This document shows, one piece after another, positions 14,454-21,449 of a stretch of DNA of 22,068 nucleotides. This DNA comes from a virus: the IMG/VR virus record IMGVR_UViG_3300025112_000216, positions 1-22,068 of that record. One strand, 5' to 3'. Both the position numbers and the translations under genes were made by a program. Within the stretch, counting starts at the first letter, position 1, and each line of letters starts with the position of its first letter. The notes beneath the pieces are model-generated. The model was given only the letters and a program-made list of their open reading frames with translations. It was not told the origin of the DNA and made no database searches.

Positions 14454-15923
14454 CTAATAAAGACGAGGCGGTGGTGCATCCTGTCCACCAACTGTTGGTC
14501 TGGGGTCTTGGGGTTTTTTTTGTAATAGAGAAGGAGCAGAAAATGCCAATGCCATTGGAATACTTTTACCAACTTCCCTTGGCAATTTCTTTGCGTATTG
14601 TATTGTACCAGTCTTTGCTTTCTTTGCTAATTCTCCAACTCTGCTTAATCTTGAACCTGTATTTAATCTTGAACCATCGGTAGCCATCCTCGATTGTAAA
14701 CTGGTTGGTCCTGTTCGTATCTTCGGATTTATCTTTGGGGTTCTTCGTAATCTAAATATTGAAGATATTCTTTCAACCAATTCTGGGTCATAAGATGCGG
14801 CTAGTCGTCTATTAGTGGGTGGGGGTACAACTGGTATATTCTTTTTATAATTAATATTAGTTGAGGGTGCAGGCATAGGTGGTCGAGTTGAAACTGCTGT
14901 TGTGGGGGATTTCGGTTTTGGTGTCACAGCACTCATTCCACCCTGCATTGCGGCACCAGTTGCAACATTTTTACCTAGTTGCTTACCAGCACCAAGTGCT
15001 TTCTGTTTCAATGTTGACTGTCCTGTTGATTGTGCGGCTTTTTGTACAGCCAACTTACTTGCTTGCTTCGATGCCATTTTCGATGCCATCTTCGTTGCAC
15101 CCTTTGCGGCTACAGTAGTTCCAACTTTCGTTGCACCTTTTATTGCGGCTGCCGCACCAAGTCCTGCAAGAGAGAGTCCACCAGTGAATGGTGCCGCAAT
15201 TAGAGAACCGATTGTTAAAGCAGTTGATGCGGCATCTGCTACCTTCGCACCAGTCGCAACATTCTTCCATCCCTTTGCACTCAATTCATCCAAAACTGCC
15301 ACTTCATCAATTTGTTTGCTACCCTCAACAGTACCGGCGGCAGCAGAGGCTGCTTTATTAACCGATTCTGTCTGTGGGTGTTCAACACCAATTCTTGTAG
15401 GCGAAATTCTTTCTTCTTTTTCTTTTGCTTTTCTACGACTGGGTAAAAATGAAGTAAGTTTATCCAAACCACGATCAACAGCATACCAAGAAGCAGCCTG
15501 TCTTCCTGCTTGTGTTAAATGCGGGTCTTGTTTGACCCAGGTGGCAACATTTTTAAGTTTAGTTTTAATTTTACTTCTGTCACTTTTACCCGAACGGGTT
15601 GAACTGCTGCCAGAAGATATGCCAGAAGATCTGCCAGAAGATCTGCCAGAAGATTGTCCCCCAGGGCCCTCACGGACACGAGGCGGCGAATATGTCGAGG
15701 AGGATGATGAATGCCATGATCCCGGCTTTGGTGGCCCAGACCGCTCTGGTGGCCCAGACCCAGACGATGAAAGATCAGGGCTACCATGATGTTTTGAGGA
15801 TTCCTCTTCATAAATATAAAGGGGGTTATTTTTCTTCCAGTACCCACTCCCAAAATTTTGCATCATAGGATTGCTGTTTTGATTATTTTTAGCCCATTGT
15901 AACCATTCATTTCTGTTAAACAT
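14454..15923 (-). CDS. Ser/Gly-rich, Ala/Gly-helical virion protein, possible membrane-active ejection protein
   Basis: 489 residues in parts: an N-terminal segment (MFNRNEWLQWAK...), a Ser/Gly/Pro-rich linker at 42-116 built partly from a tandem 12-base repeat, a basic helical region 117-175, the step KQIDEVAVLDE (204-213) that looks like a prohead protease site, and a long Ala/Gly-rich amphipathic region 222-330 (ALTIGSLIAAPFTGGLSLAG, then repeated AAKGATKMASKMASKQASK). A Pro-rich tail follows. Gly/Ala zipper regions of this type occur in phage ejection proteins and pore-forming domains. Base composition is richer in GC than the neighbours. AAAGG precedes the ATG by about 12 bases. The role is inferred; no enzyme motif is seen. 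Confidence 0.78.
   Translation of the reverse strand: MFNRNEWLQWAKNNQNSNPMMQNFGSGYWKKNNPLYIYEEESSKHHGSPDLSSSGSGPPERSGPPKPGSWHSSSSSTYSPPRVREGPGGQSSGRSSGRSSGISSGSSSTRSGKSDRSKIKTKLKNVATWVKQDPHLTQAGRQAASWYAVDRGLDKLTSFLPSRRKAKEKEERISPTRIGVEHPQTESVNKAASAAAGTVEGSKQIDEVAVLDELSAKGWKNVATGAKVADAASTALTIGSLIAAPFTGGLSLAGLGAAAAIKGATKVGTTVAAKGATKMASKMASKQASKLAVQKAAQSTGQSTLKQKALGAGKQLGKNVATGAAMQGGMSAVTPKPKSPTTAVSTRPPMPAPSTNINYKKNIPVVPPPTNRRLAASYDPELVERISSIFRLRRTPKINPKIRTGPTSLQSRMATDGSRLNTGSRLSRVGELAKKAKTGTIQYAKKLPREVGKSIPMALAFSAPSLLQKKPQDPRPTVGGQDAPPPRLY
15608..15655. repeat. 4x 12-base tandem repeat inside the Ser/Gly linker
   Basis: Four copies of TGCCAGAAGATM (last base A, C, C, T) run from 15608 to 15655 and encode the (R/I)SSG repeats of the linker. 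The length of this linker probably varies between relatives by slippage. Confidence 0.85.
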
Positions 15924-15925
15924 AT

Positions 15926-16216
15926 TTAACTATACCTTTGCCTTAGAGAATCTCTTGGGTCTTGCCTAATATCTTTTATTTTTGCTGCTGTCATTCTTTT
16001 TTCAGAGTCTACTTTAAACCCTTCTCTTTTTTTCTTCTGTTTATCCAACAAGTTAGTTTTCTTTCTATTTAATTTAATTTTTGTTCTAATTTGATTTTTA
16101 GAATAATATCCATAAGCATCGTTTAATAGTTTATCTGTCCATCCTCCAAAATTTCGTCCAGATGCAATAGCATCACAAACATTTGAAATTAGATTATTTT
16201 TTGGTGGGGTTTCCAT
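15926..16216 (-). CDS. small basic protein (96 aa), function unknown
   Basis: The start is set at ATG 16216 (METPPKNNLISNVCDAIASG), since the longer frame begins only with TTG. GGAG lies 13 bases upstream, somewhat far. The N-terminal half (VCDAIASGRNFGGWTDKLLNDAYGYYSKN) looks folded. The rest is strongly basic helix (KIKLNRKKTNLLDKQKKKRE) with several Arg near the end. It is followed two bases later by the start of the 489-residue gene. No family recognised; a nucleic-acid-binding or head-interior protein would fit. Confidence 0.65.
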   Translation of the reverse strand: METPPKNNLISNVCDAIASGRNFGGWTDKLLNDAYGYYSKNQIRTKIKLNRKKTNLLDKQKKKREGFKVDSEKRMTAAKIKDIRQDPRDSLRQRYS

Positions 16217-16299
16217 CTGTTTATATATACTCCGTCTATATTCTATATATAATATATTCAACAGTTAAGTGATTCAGAAACAAAAAGGAGCATATTTTA

Positions 16300-16563
16300 A
16301 TGTCTTATCCAGTATATAATAGCGCAGCCGCAATAGCAACATCAACAAATGCTACAACCACATCAAGAAATAAAGGTGTAATGATAGTTAATGATGGTGT
16401 CGGTGTCACTACAACTTCAATCTTTTTTACAACATCTGGTGGAACTCAAGGACCAGAAATAACCATCAAGGGAGTGGCTAATCACGCACCAATCATCATA
16501 CCCATCCGATTTTATAAAACCGGATCAACACAAACCAATTGTGTCGTTTATGAATTAACTTAA
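16300..16563 (+). CDS. 87-aa beta-rich protein on the opposite strand
   Basis: Starts MSYPVYNSAAAIATSTNATT; AAGGAG lies ten bases before the ATG. The product is rich in Thr, Val, Ile and Gly with no long helix, as expected for a small beta-sandwich (GVMIVNDGVGVTTTSIFFTT, ITIKGVANHAPIIIPIRF). Similar short beta proteins decorate phage virions or fibres, but I cannot assign it. It is the only + strand gene between 3170 and the window end. It is transcribed away from its left neighbour, and its stop overlaps the stop of the FmdB gene by four bases, so it needs its own promoter in the AT-rich gap 16217-16299. Confidence 0.75.
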   Translation: MSYPVYNSAAAIATSTNATTTSRNKGVMIVNDGVGVTTTSIFFTTSGGTQGPEITIKGVANHAPIIIPIRFYKTGSTQTNCVVYELT

Positions 16564-16859
16564 CCTTTCCATTGCCTTCCTGTTCGTTTTGTGGATTTAT
16601 CTAATCCTTCATGATATCGTTTAGGAATATTATCTTTAATTCTGTTCATCGTTTCTGACCATTTACCACCAGTCGCTTTATCTGGTGTTAATGTGGTATC
16701 TGTACCAATTCCAGGTGTTACTCCCGCCCAAGATTTGGTAACTTCTTTTTCACCACATTTGGGACAAGGTTTTTTTATTGGTTTTAAATGGCTATCCATT
16801 GTGTGAACTTCTTCAAATATATGTTCACATGCATTACAACGATAATCGTATGTTGGCAT
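16560..16859 (-). CDS. FmdB-family zinc ribbon protein
   Basis: 99 residues. It begins MPTYDYRCNACEHIFEEVH, the hallmark of FmdB/CxxC_CxxC_SSSS proteins, with Cys8, Cys11, Cys32 and Cys35 as the zinc ligands (CPKCGEKEV for the second pair). The C-terminal part (ATGGKWSETMNRIKDNIPKRYHE) is basic and specific to phage versions. FmdB proteins were first linked to control of formamidase and amidase genes, and the small domain is widespread with unclear function. T4-like marine phages often carry it. Confidence 0.88.
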   Translation of the reverse strand: MPTYDYRCNACEHIFEEVHTMDSHLKPIKKPCPKCGEKEVTKSWAGVTPGIGTDTTLTPDKATGGKWSETMNRIKDNIPKRYHEGLDKSTKRTGRQWKG

Positions 16860-16876
16860 ATTATAATTCCTTCACA

Positions 16877-17350
16877 TCAAGTGGTTTTAAATAAATGTGT
16901 TTGACCCTGTTCTTCTTTTTTCTTTCTGCCTTTTATTCCCCTTATTGCTTGCAGTACATCACCAGCAGATTTTGCTGCACTTTTAGTTTCAGATTCTATT
17001 TCTGAGGGGGGTGGTGGCCCTTTTATAGGAGTTCCTTTTATGGATTTACCGTGTAATCCTGTTGTTAGTTTGGGTTGAATGAGTTGAGGTGATGTTTTTA
17101 TTTGCTTTTGAGCATCTCCTGGAAATTCTTTTTCTAATCTTCGCCTCTGCTTCAAAATCACGAACTCCGTACCAGCAGGAAGTTTTTCTCTTTCTGTTTC
17201 TTCTTCTGGACTAACTTCAACCAATTTTAAAACTGATTCTTTCAAAACAATTAAATCTATTACAGCCTTTTCTAAATGTTTGTGTGTAATAGATTCATTT
17301 GGTTGTCCATTAAAATATTCTTCAAAATATTTTAATACTTTATCTTGCAT
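16877..17350 (-). CDS. EYFNG-domain protein, head-associated candidate (157 aa)
   Basis: The N-terminal 45 residues (LKYFEEYFNGQPNESITHKH, then a helix LEKAVIDLIVLKESVLKLVEV) match the EYFNEYFNGG helical domain in the gene at 17635-18381. The rest is basic, Pro/Gly-rich and low in complexity (LHGKSIKGTPIKGPPPPSE), with KGRKKKEE near the end. No enzyme motif. AGGA lies about 11 bases before the ATG, and the start overlaps the end of the upstream gene by 11 bases, suggesting coupling. The shared domain points to a common partner, perhaps in the prohead core. Confidence 0.72.
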   Translation of the reverse strand: MQDKVLKYFEEYFNGQPNESITHKHLEKAVIDLIVLKESVLKLVEVSPEEETEREKLPAGTEFVILKQRRRLEKEFPGDAQKQIKTSPQLIQPKLTTGLHGKSIKGTPIKGPPPPSEIESETKSAAKSAGDVLQAIRGIKGRKKKEEQGQTHLFKTT

Positions 17351-17561
17351 GGTGAGTTTTATCCTGATTTTGTTTTTTCTTTGATTTATCCCAAGCCCTT
17401 ACTAATTCTCTAGTATTTGCCATTCCTCTTCTTTTTAAATTCAATTTTTTCTCTCTTTGTGCTTTTATTGCAGCCGCTGCGAATTCCATAGGGTCATCGT
17501 GCCTTCTTATTAAGTCAATAAGAATCTTTTCATTTAATAAATGTTCTTTAAATGACATCAT
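17340..17561 (-). CDS. small head-targeted basic protein (73 aa)
   Basis: Begins MMSFKEHLLNEK, a leader of the local MKSFKQY type with L-N-E at the expected cleavage place. The remaining 60 residues are helical and basic (IRRHDDPMEFAAAAIKAQRE, RRGMANTRELVRAWDKSKKK). The start could be either of two adjacent ATG codons (17561 or 17558), and no clear ribosome-binding site is seen. It is the first gene after the terminator at 17574, so it should have its own promoter. Confidence 0.7.
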   Translation of the reverse strand: MMSFKEHLLNEKILIDLIRRHDDPMEFAAAAIKAQREKKLNLKRRGMANTRELVRAWDKSKKKQNQDKTHHAR

Positions 17562-17573
17562 ATATTATGTATA

Positions 17574-17605
17574 TAAAAAAACAACCACAGATATATCTGT
17601 GGTTG
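17574..17605 (-). terminator. Rho-independent terminator on the - strand
   Basis: CAACCACAGA (17582-17591) and TCTGTGGTTG (17596-17605) pair perfectly around TATA; on the - strand the stem is followed by TTTTTTTATATAC. It lies 30 bases after the stop of the gene at 17635-18381. Confidence 0.88.
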
Positions 17606-17634
17606 CGTATAGTATAGTAAAGAGTTGCTTTATA

Positions 17635-18381
17635 TTATTTTCTCAAATCAGATGGACGAATCACTTTTTCATATGAACCCTGTCCTGTTTTTACCAATGG
17701 TTCATCTGTTGCTTTTTTACCAGATTGAGAAATACCCTTTGCTGGTGTTGGTTTTAAAGTTCTTATACGAGTTGTACTTTTAGCATACTTTGCTGGAATG
17801 TCAGTAGCCCAGGTCTTGGAATCTAGGCCTCTTGCAATATAAGGAGTTTCACCACCAACTACTGATTGTGCTGGATGGACAATATTAGGTTTGCCTGGCG
17901 GACTTGTTCTTACTGGAGTACTTCGTGGAGCTCCACGAAGAGCTGGTGCGTAGGGACGGTATGGAACTTTTGCTTCACTTAAACCGACTGATTCGCAGAC
18001 TGCATCGCAAAGTTCTACTAAACAATCTACGGCTTCCATGATGTCTTCATCGGATGTGTCCTCGGTAAGACCACCGTTGAAGTATTCATTAAAATATTCA
18101 TAAGCAAATTGCTCATTTAGTTCAACAGATTCATTATTTGTATCTTCCTTAACAGGGGCAGAATCATTTTCATCAGTTTTGCTGTTTGGTCGTAATGAAT
18201 CACCTGCTGCTGTAGTAGGTTCAATTGTTGATTTGTCTTTCTTTTCGTTTGGCTTATATTCCTTCATGTCAGAAGGATATGCTTCACGACGAATGCGAGA
18301 ATACATTTGTTTTGTGCCTGGATCATCATCCAACTTTCCGTGAATATGGTTTAGATGTTGTTTAAATTCGTTAATATTCAT
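17635..18381 (-). CDS. EYFNG-domain protein with ESVELNE processing-like site (248 aa)
   Basis: The N-terminus MNINEFKQHLNHIHGK has the FKQH element of the head-targeting leaders. An acidic, Lys/Glu/Thr-rich region ends in NNESVELNE (82-90), the same motif that divides the modular protein at 1-1359. Then comes the domain EYFNEYFNGGLTEDTSDED with helix IMEAVDCLVELCDAVCESVG (95-134), closed by GLSEAK, another L-x-E step. The last 110 residues are Pro/Arg/Lys-rich and unstructured. It looks like a processed scaffold or head-interior protein. AAGGAG lies seven bases before the ATG, and the gene is followed by a terminator, so it ends its own transcript. Confidence 0.8.
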   Translation of the reverse strand: MNINEFKQHLNHIHGKLDDDPGTKQMYSRIRREAYPSDMKEYKPNEKKDKSTIEPTTAAGDSLRPNSKTDENDSAPVKEDTNNESVELNEQFAYEYFNEYFNGGLTEDTSDEDIMEAVDCLVELCDAVCESVGLSEAKVPYRPYAPALRGAPRSTPVRTSPPGKPNIVHPAQSVVGGETPYIARGLDSKTWATDIPAKYAKSTTRIRTLKPTPAKGISQSGKKATDEPLVKTGQGSYEKVIRPSDLRK

Positions 18382-18421
18382 TAAATTCTCCTTGAATTAT
18401 AATATGTATAATTTATTCATA

Positions 18422-18946
18422 TTATGATTGAGTTATCGTCACATTTTCTATATGATACCCCTTTATACCACTATGGTCATGGACGGTATACTCTGGATAT
18501 TTATTACTCAAATTATCTTTCGTTTTTCGTATTAATCGTTTAATCACTCTCGCTTGGTGTGTGGTAGATGTTTTATCTTCTTTATCTGGTATAGAATTAT
18601 TTATACTATATTCTTTCTTTTTGTGGTCAATTCTTCCTTGGACAAAATGCTCTGGATCTCCTGCTTGAGTTATTGCTTTGCTCACCCTTTTCTTTGGATG
18701 CTTTTCTATCCATGTTTCGTGGTTTGCAGAATCGGGATGCATTTCATATCCTGTTTTTCGTTCATGTGCATCTCTTTTATTTTTATATAATTTTAAGTGA
18801 TTGACAGAATCGTGCCCACTGACAGCACCGTTATGATATAATTCTACATGCTTCATATCTCTATGAATCGTGTGATGCCCAACATCAAAATAACTTGTTG
18901 GTTTCTTTTTTTCTTCTGTTGTGATGTATTGGCGAAATGATTTCAT
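18422..18946 (-). CDS. head-targeted His/Lys-rich protein
   Basis: 174 residues from the ATG at 18946, which overlaps the upstream TGA as ATGA; the five codons before it are out-of-frame sequence of the upstream gene. The leader MKSFRQYITTEE fits the local type. The body is rich in His and Lys (YFDVGHHTIHRDMKHVELYH, NHETWIEKHPKKR), followed by a helix (ARVIKRLIRKTKDNLSNKYP). No known family. The overall layout (His-rich beta region, helix, final strand) weakly resembles that of the protein at 19305-19829. Confidence 0.75.
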   Translation of the reverse strand: MKSFRQYITTEEKKKPTSYFDVGHHTIHRDMKHVELYHNGAVSGHDSVNHLKLYKNKRDAHERKTGYEMHPDSANHETWIEKHPKKRVSKAITQAGDPEHFVQGRIDHKKKEYSINNSIPDKEDKTSTTHQARVIKRLIRKTKDNLSNKYPEYTVHDHSGIKGYHIENVTITQS

Positions 18947-19299
18947 TTTATTGTTGGCCATTTATCGAAAGATTTGTCCCAAGGTCCATGATGTCCATAC
19001 CCACCAAATTGATTTCGTGTTGCCTGTGTCGGGGTATACTTTACCGTATTTTTCACCTTGAATGTTTTATAGAACTTCTTTATGCTCCATCTACCACTGT
19101 CACCGATATTTGTGTCATATACTTTTCCCTTGTCTTCTATCCATGCATGAGGAAATGTTTTTCCTAAAGTGTTTGTCACTATGCCATGCACGACCTTGTG
19201 TGTTCCGCCCTTATGATGTTCTATGTTCCAATCATTCGCCCACTTGAAACAATCACCGCATACCATTGCTTCCGTAATGTATTGCTTGAAAGTTATCAT
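18943..19299 (-). CDS. head-targeted Cys-His-Asp (transglutaminase/papain-like) protein, copy 1
   Basis: 118 residues from ATG 19299 (an upstream frame start would be TTG). After the leader MITFKQYITEA comes MVCGDCFKWANDW (Cys14, Cys17), then FPHAWIEDKGKVYDTN (His51, Asp62). A Cys at the start of a helix, then HAW(I/V)E and a strand ending in D is the order of transglutaminase/papain-like enzymes and related cysteine peptidases. Cleavage after ITEA would leave the catalytic segment almost at the new N-terminus. Bases 18951-19280 match 20298-20627 with only one, silent, difference. The assignment to a catalytic fold is moderate. Confidence 0.8.
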   Translation of the reverse strand: MITFKQYITEAMVCGDCFKWANDWNIEHHKGGTHKVVHGIVTNTLGKTFPHAWIEDKGKVYDTNIGDSGRWSIKKFYKTFKVKNTVKYTPTQATRNQFGGYGHHGPWDKSFDKWPTIK

Positions 19300-19304
19300 A
19301 AATA

Positions 19305-19829
19305 TCAATCCTGACGAGATAAAGTAAATGTTGTCTTGTGTCCATGATCCGTTTCAGAATGTTTCATTCCAAGTTCCTTTGCAACTCTATTTGTCATCTT
19401 TCGATATACATTTTCTCTTGCTCTTGGATTTCCGTGATGATGGCTTGCTTTAAGTGCATCAAATTCAATTGTATGATTACCGTCCGGGTTCTTGGATGTT
19501 ATGTCCTTTGAGTGTCGGTGGACGAATGCTGCAACATGATTGAGTATTCTTTTGGCTCCTTTCGCTCCAACCTTTCCAGTTCTTGCAGTTCCTTCATCGT
19601 CTACACTAAAATCAACCTTAGATGTGTTTTTCTCTGTATCATGCCATGCAGACATGTTTACTTGGTGTTTACCAATTTTTCGATCATGAAAATGATGATA
19701 GTAACTTTTTCCCACATCCACCACATGAACCGGATGTGGTTCGTGCTGGACCTTAATCTTCTTCGACATTCTTTGAATTTTCTCCGCAGAAGATACCTTT
19801 TCTAAAATGTATTGTTTAAATGATTTCAT
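19305..19829 (-). CDS. head-targeted protein with IEF-A-K...R-A...G motif
   Basis: 174 residues. The leader MKSFKQYILEK has L-E-K after Ile. The middle is beta-rich with many His; then come helices (RILNHVAAFVHRH) and the motif HTIEFDALKASHHHGNPRAR, with VYRKMTNRVAKELGMK after it. That last motif (I-E-F-x-A-x-K, basic loop, R...Y...R.A...G-x-K) also ends the protein at 20643-21206. I take it for a shared phage domain with a core reminiscent of acetyltransferase-type folds, which is weak. GGAG lies seven bases before the ATG, which overlaps the upstream TGA (ATGA). Confidence 0.75.
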   Translation of the reverse strand: MKSFKQYILEKVSSAEKIQRMSKKIKVQHEPHPVHVVDVGKSYYHHFHDRKIGKHQVNMSAWHDTEKNTSKVDFSVDDEGTARTGKVGAKGAKRILNHVAAFVHRHSKDITSKNPDGNHTIEFDALKASHHHGNPRARENVYRKMTNRVAKELGMKHSETDHGHKTTFTLSRQD

Positions 19830-20293
19830 ATATCACTCCAGTATACTCTGTCCTTATCTTTGGCATTGATTCTCTTGGCGAGCAATTTCAATGTTCTGTT
19901 TTTGAGTGCAAAGTTTGTACCTACCGTGCGTGTATTCATAATAATAACTTTCAAGTTACCAACTGCTTCCATATCTGGGTCCAAATCATCTAAATCATTT
20001 ACAGTCATAAAGTTTATCATTCCTTTTGCATAGTCACCAACATACTTCTCACCAGTCATCGCATAGATAACAGGTTCATGAATTGCATCATATGAATCCC
20101 ACATCCACATTTTACCTTTGGAATCTACAACGAATCGGAGTTCTTTGATTTTAGACTTGTTTAGTGCTGTCGTGATTTCTTTTTCCGAAGGATTTTCAAA
20201 ACCACGAAAGTCACTCCACTCTGCACCTTTGTATGGAAAGGCTGAGGATAGTTTCGCTGGCTTCTCTGTGATGTATTGCAAGAATGATTTCAT
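19826..20293 (-). CDS. head-targeted protein with WDSYDAIH segment
   Basis: 155 residues from ATG 20293, which overlaps the upstream TGA (ATGA). The leader is MKSFLQYITEK. After a linker the core reads LRFVVDSKGKMWMWDSYDAIH, and EPVIYAMTGEKYVG follows; the rest is an acidic turn (NDLDDLDPDMEAVG) and a basic helical end (NRTLKLLAKRINAK). A strand with D-x-K-G, then W-D-x-x-x-A-x-H, is a pattern I have the impression of seeing in other phage proteins, function unknown. The DNA encoding the leader is nearly the same as that of the next gene upstream. Confidence 0.75.
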   Translation of the reverse strand: MKSFLQYITEKPAKLSSAFPYKGAEWSDFRGFENPSEKEITTALNKSKIKELRFVVDSKGKMWMWDSYDAIHEPVIYAMTGEKYVGDYAKGMINFMTVNDLDDLDPDMEAVGNLKVIIMNTRTVGTNFALKNRTLKLLAKRINAKDKDRVYWSDI

Positions 20294-20646
20294 TTTTTTG
20301 TTGGCCATTTATCGAAAGATTTGTCCCAAGGTCCATGATGTCCATACCCACCAAATTGATTTCGTGTTGCCTGTGTCGGGGTATACTTTACCGTATTTTT
20401 CACTTTGAATGTTTTATAGAACTTCTTTATGCTCCATCTACCACTGTCACCGATATTTGTGTCATATACTTTTCCCTTGTCTTCTATCCATGCATGAGGA
20501 AATGTTTTTCCTAAAGTGTTTGTCACTATGCCATGCACGACCTTGTGTGTTCCGCCCTTATGATGTTCTATGTTCCAATCATTCGCCCACTTGAAACAAT
20601 CACCGCATACCATTGCTTCCGTAATGTGTTGCAAGAATGATTTCAT
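20290..20646 (-). CDS. head-targeted Cys-His-Asp (transglutaminase/papain-like) protein, copy 2
   Basis: 118 residues from ATG 20646, which overlaps the upstream TGA (ATGA). It carries the leader MKSFLQHITEA in place of the MITFKQYITEA of copy 1, followed by an almost identical body (VCGDCFKWANDW; FPHAWIEDKGKVYDTN; last residues WPTKK instead of WPTIK). The DNA of the body differs by one silent base over about 330, but the leader differs, so the leader and body have been recombined. Retaining two copies suggests a dosage effect, a recent duplication, or gene conversion. The probable enzyme fold is as for copy 1. Confidence 0.8.
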   Translation of the reverse strand: MKSFLQHITEAMVCGDCFKWANDWNIEHHKGGTHKVVHGIVTNTLGKTFPHAWIEDKGKVYDTNIGDSGRWSIKKFYKTFKVKNTVKYTPTQATRNQFGGYGHHGPWDKSFDKWPTKK

Positions 20647-21206
20647 TTTTTTGTCAACTGCCATCTAACTCTTGACGCTTGTTTGTTTTCGTCTCTGTCT
20701 GATTTGTATCCCATTTTGCCTGCAAATCTCTTCACGATTGCACCATATGCTCCTGCACGACCAGTCGGTTCTTTTGTTCCCGTTTTACGATTATCTTGTC
20801 CTTTATCAGCACTAAAGATGAGTGTTATTGGTTCGTGCTTCTTTATGATAGACTTGATTATGTCTAACACTGTTGCAAGGATTCTCATTGCATCACCTTC
20901 GCCCGTCATATCATGGGTGGGATATCCATATTGAGTATCTCTCTTCATGAATTCTATAGCAATGGTGTGTCCTGTTTCCTTTATCATTACTCCCGCCATC
21001 TTCCAGTCTGATTCTACCCAAAAATGATTTGCAGTCACTTCAATAGTTCCACCATCAGATGTTTTGAATATATACTCTTCTAGCATACCCTGATTTTTTG
21101 GTGTTATTGAACCCTTTGCAACATTACCACCACGCCACTTGTATGGCTTGTCAAATACTTCTGTGATGTGTTGCAAGAATGATTTCATTTCTTTGTCAAC
21201 TGCCAT
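20643..21206 (-). CDS. head-targeted protein with SADKG...GRAGAY motif (187 aa)
   Basis: The leader MKSFLQHITEV starts at residue 7. The ATG at 21206 is preceded by GGGAAGAG at good spacing, while the second ATG (21188) would begin exactly at the leader; both remain possible. The body is beta-rich (YKWRGGNVAKGSITPKNQGM, EVTANHFWVESDWKMAG, IAIEFMKRD), with a helix (AMRILATVLDIIKSIIKK) and the motif TLIFSADKGQ, then RAGAYGAIVKRFAGKMGYKS. The last motif resembles the end of the protein at 19305-19829 and is common to phage proteins of this type. Function is unknown. Confidence 0.78.
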   Translation of the reverse strand: MAVDKEMKSFLQHITEVFDKPYKWRGGNVAKGSITPKNQGMLEEYIFKTSDGGTIEVTANHFWVESDWKMAGVMIKETGHTIAIEFMKRDTQYGYPTHDMTGEGDAMRILATVLDIIKSIIKKHEPITLIFSADKGQDNRKTGTKEPTGRAGAYGAIVKRFAGKMGYKSDRDENKQASRVRWQLTKK

Positions 21207-21449
21207 CTAACTCTTCCCTAGTGCTATTTTTATTTTATGATGTTTTGCAAATTTTTCTAATTCTTTTCTATTCGAACCTCTCTTTAGGAATACATCATCT
21301 CCACTTTTATCAACACCCAGTAATTGCCATCCATGTGCAACCCTTTCAATTCTTCCAGTACGAACCAAATGTCCTTCAATCCTTGCAAACTCAACAACGA
21401 AGGATGTTTTATGTTTGACGAATTGTTTGAAACTTTTGAAGTTCTTCAT
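21207..21449 (-). CDS. 80-aa protein with a KRGSN module
   Basis: A basic start MKNFKSFKQFVKHKTSF contains the FKSFKQF element of the leaders. GHLVRTGRIERVAHGWQLLG and DVFLKRGSNRKELEKFAKHHKIKIAL follow. The last 30 residues align with residues 268-297 of the giant protein (ALLTLDDVHIKRGSNKNELL, then AKNTNIRV), so a mobile module is shared. No catalytic motif. No clear ribosome-binding site is visible before the ATG at 21449. It may bind nucleic acid. Confidence 0.72.
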   Translation of the reverse strand: MKNFKSFKQFVKHKTSFVVEFARIEGHLVRTGRIERVAHGWQLLGVDKSGDDVFLKRGSNRKELEKFAKHHKIKIALGKS

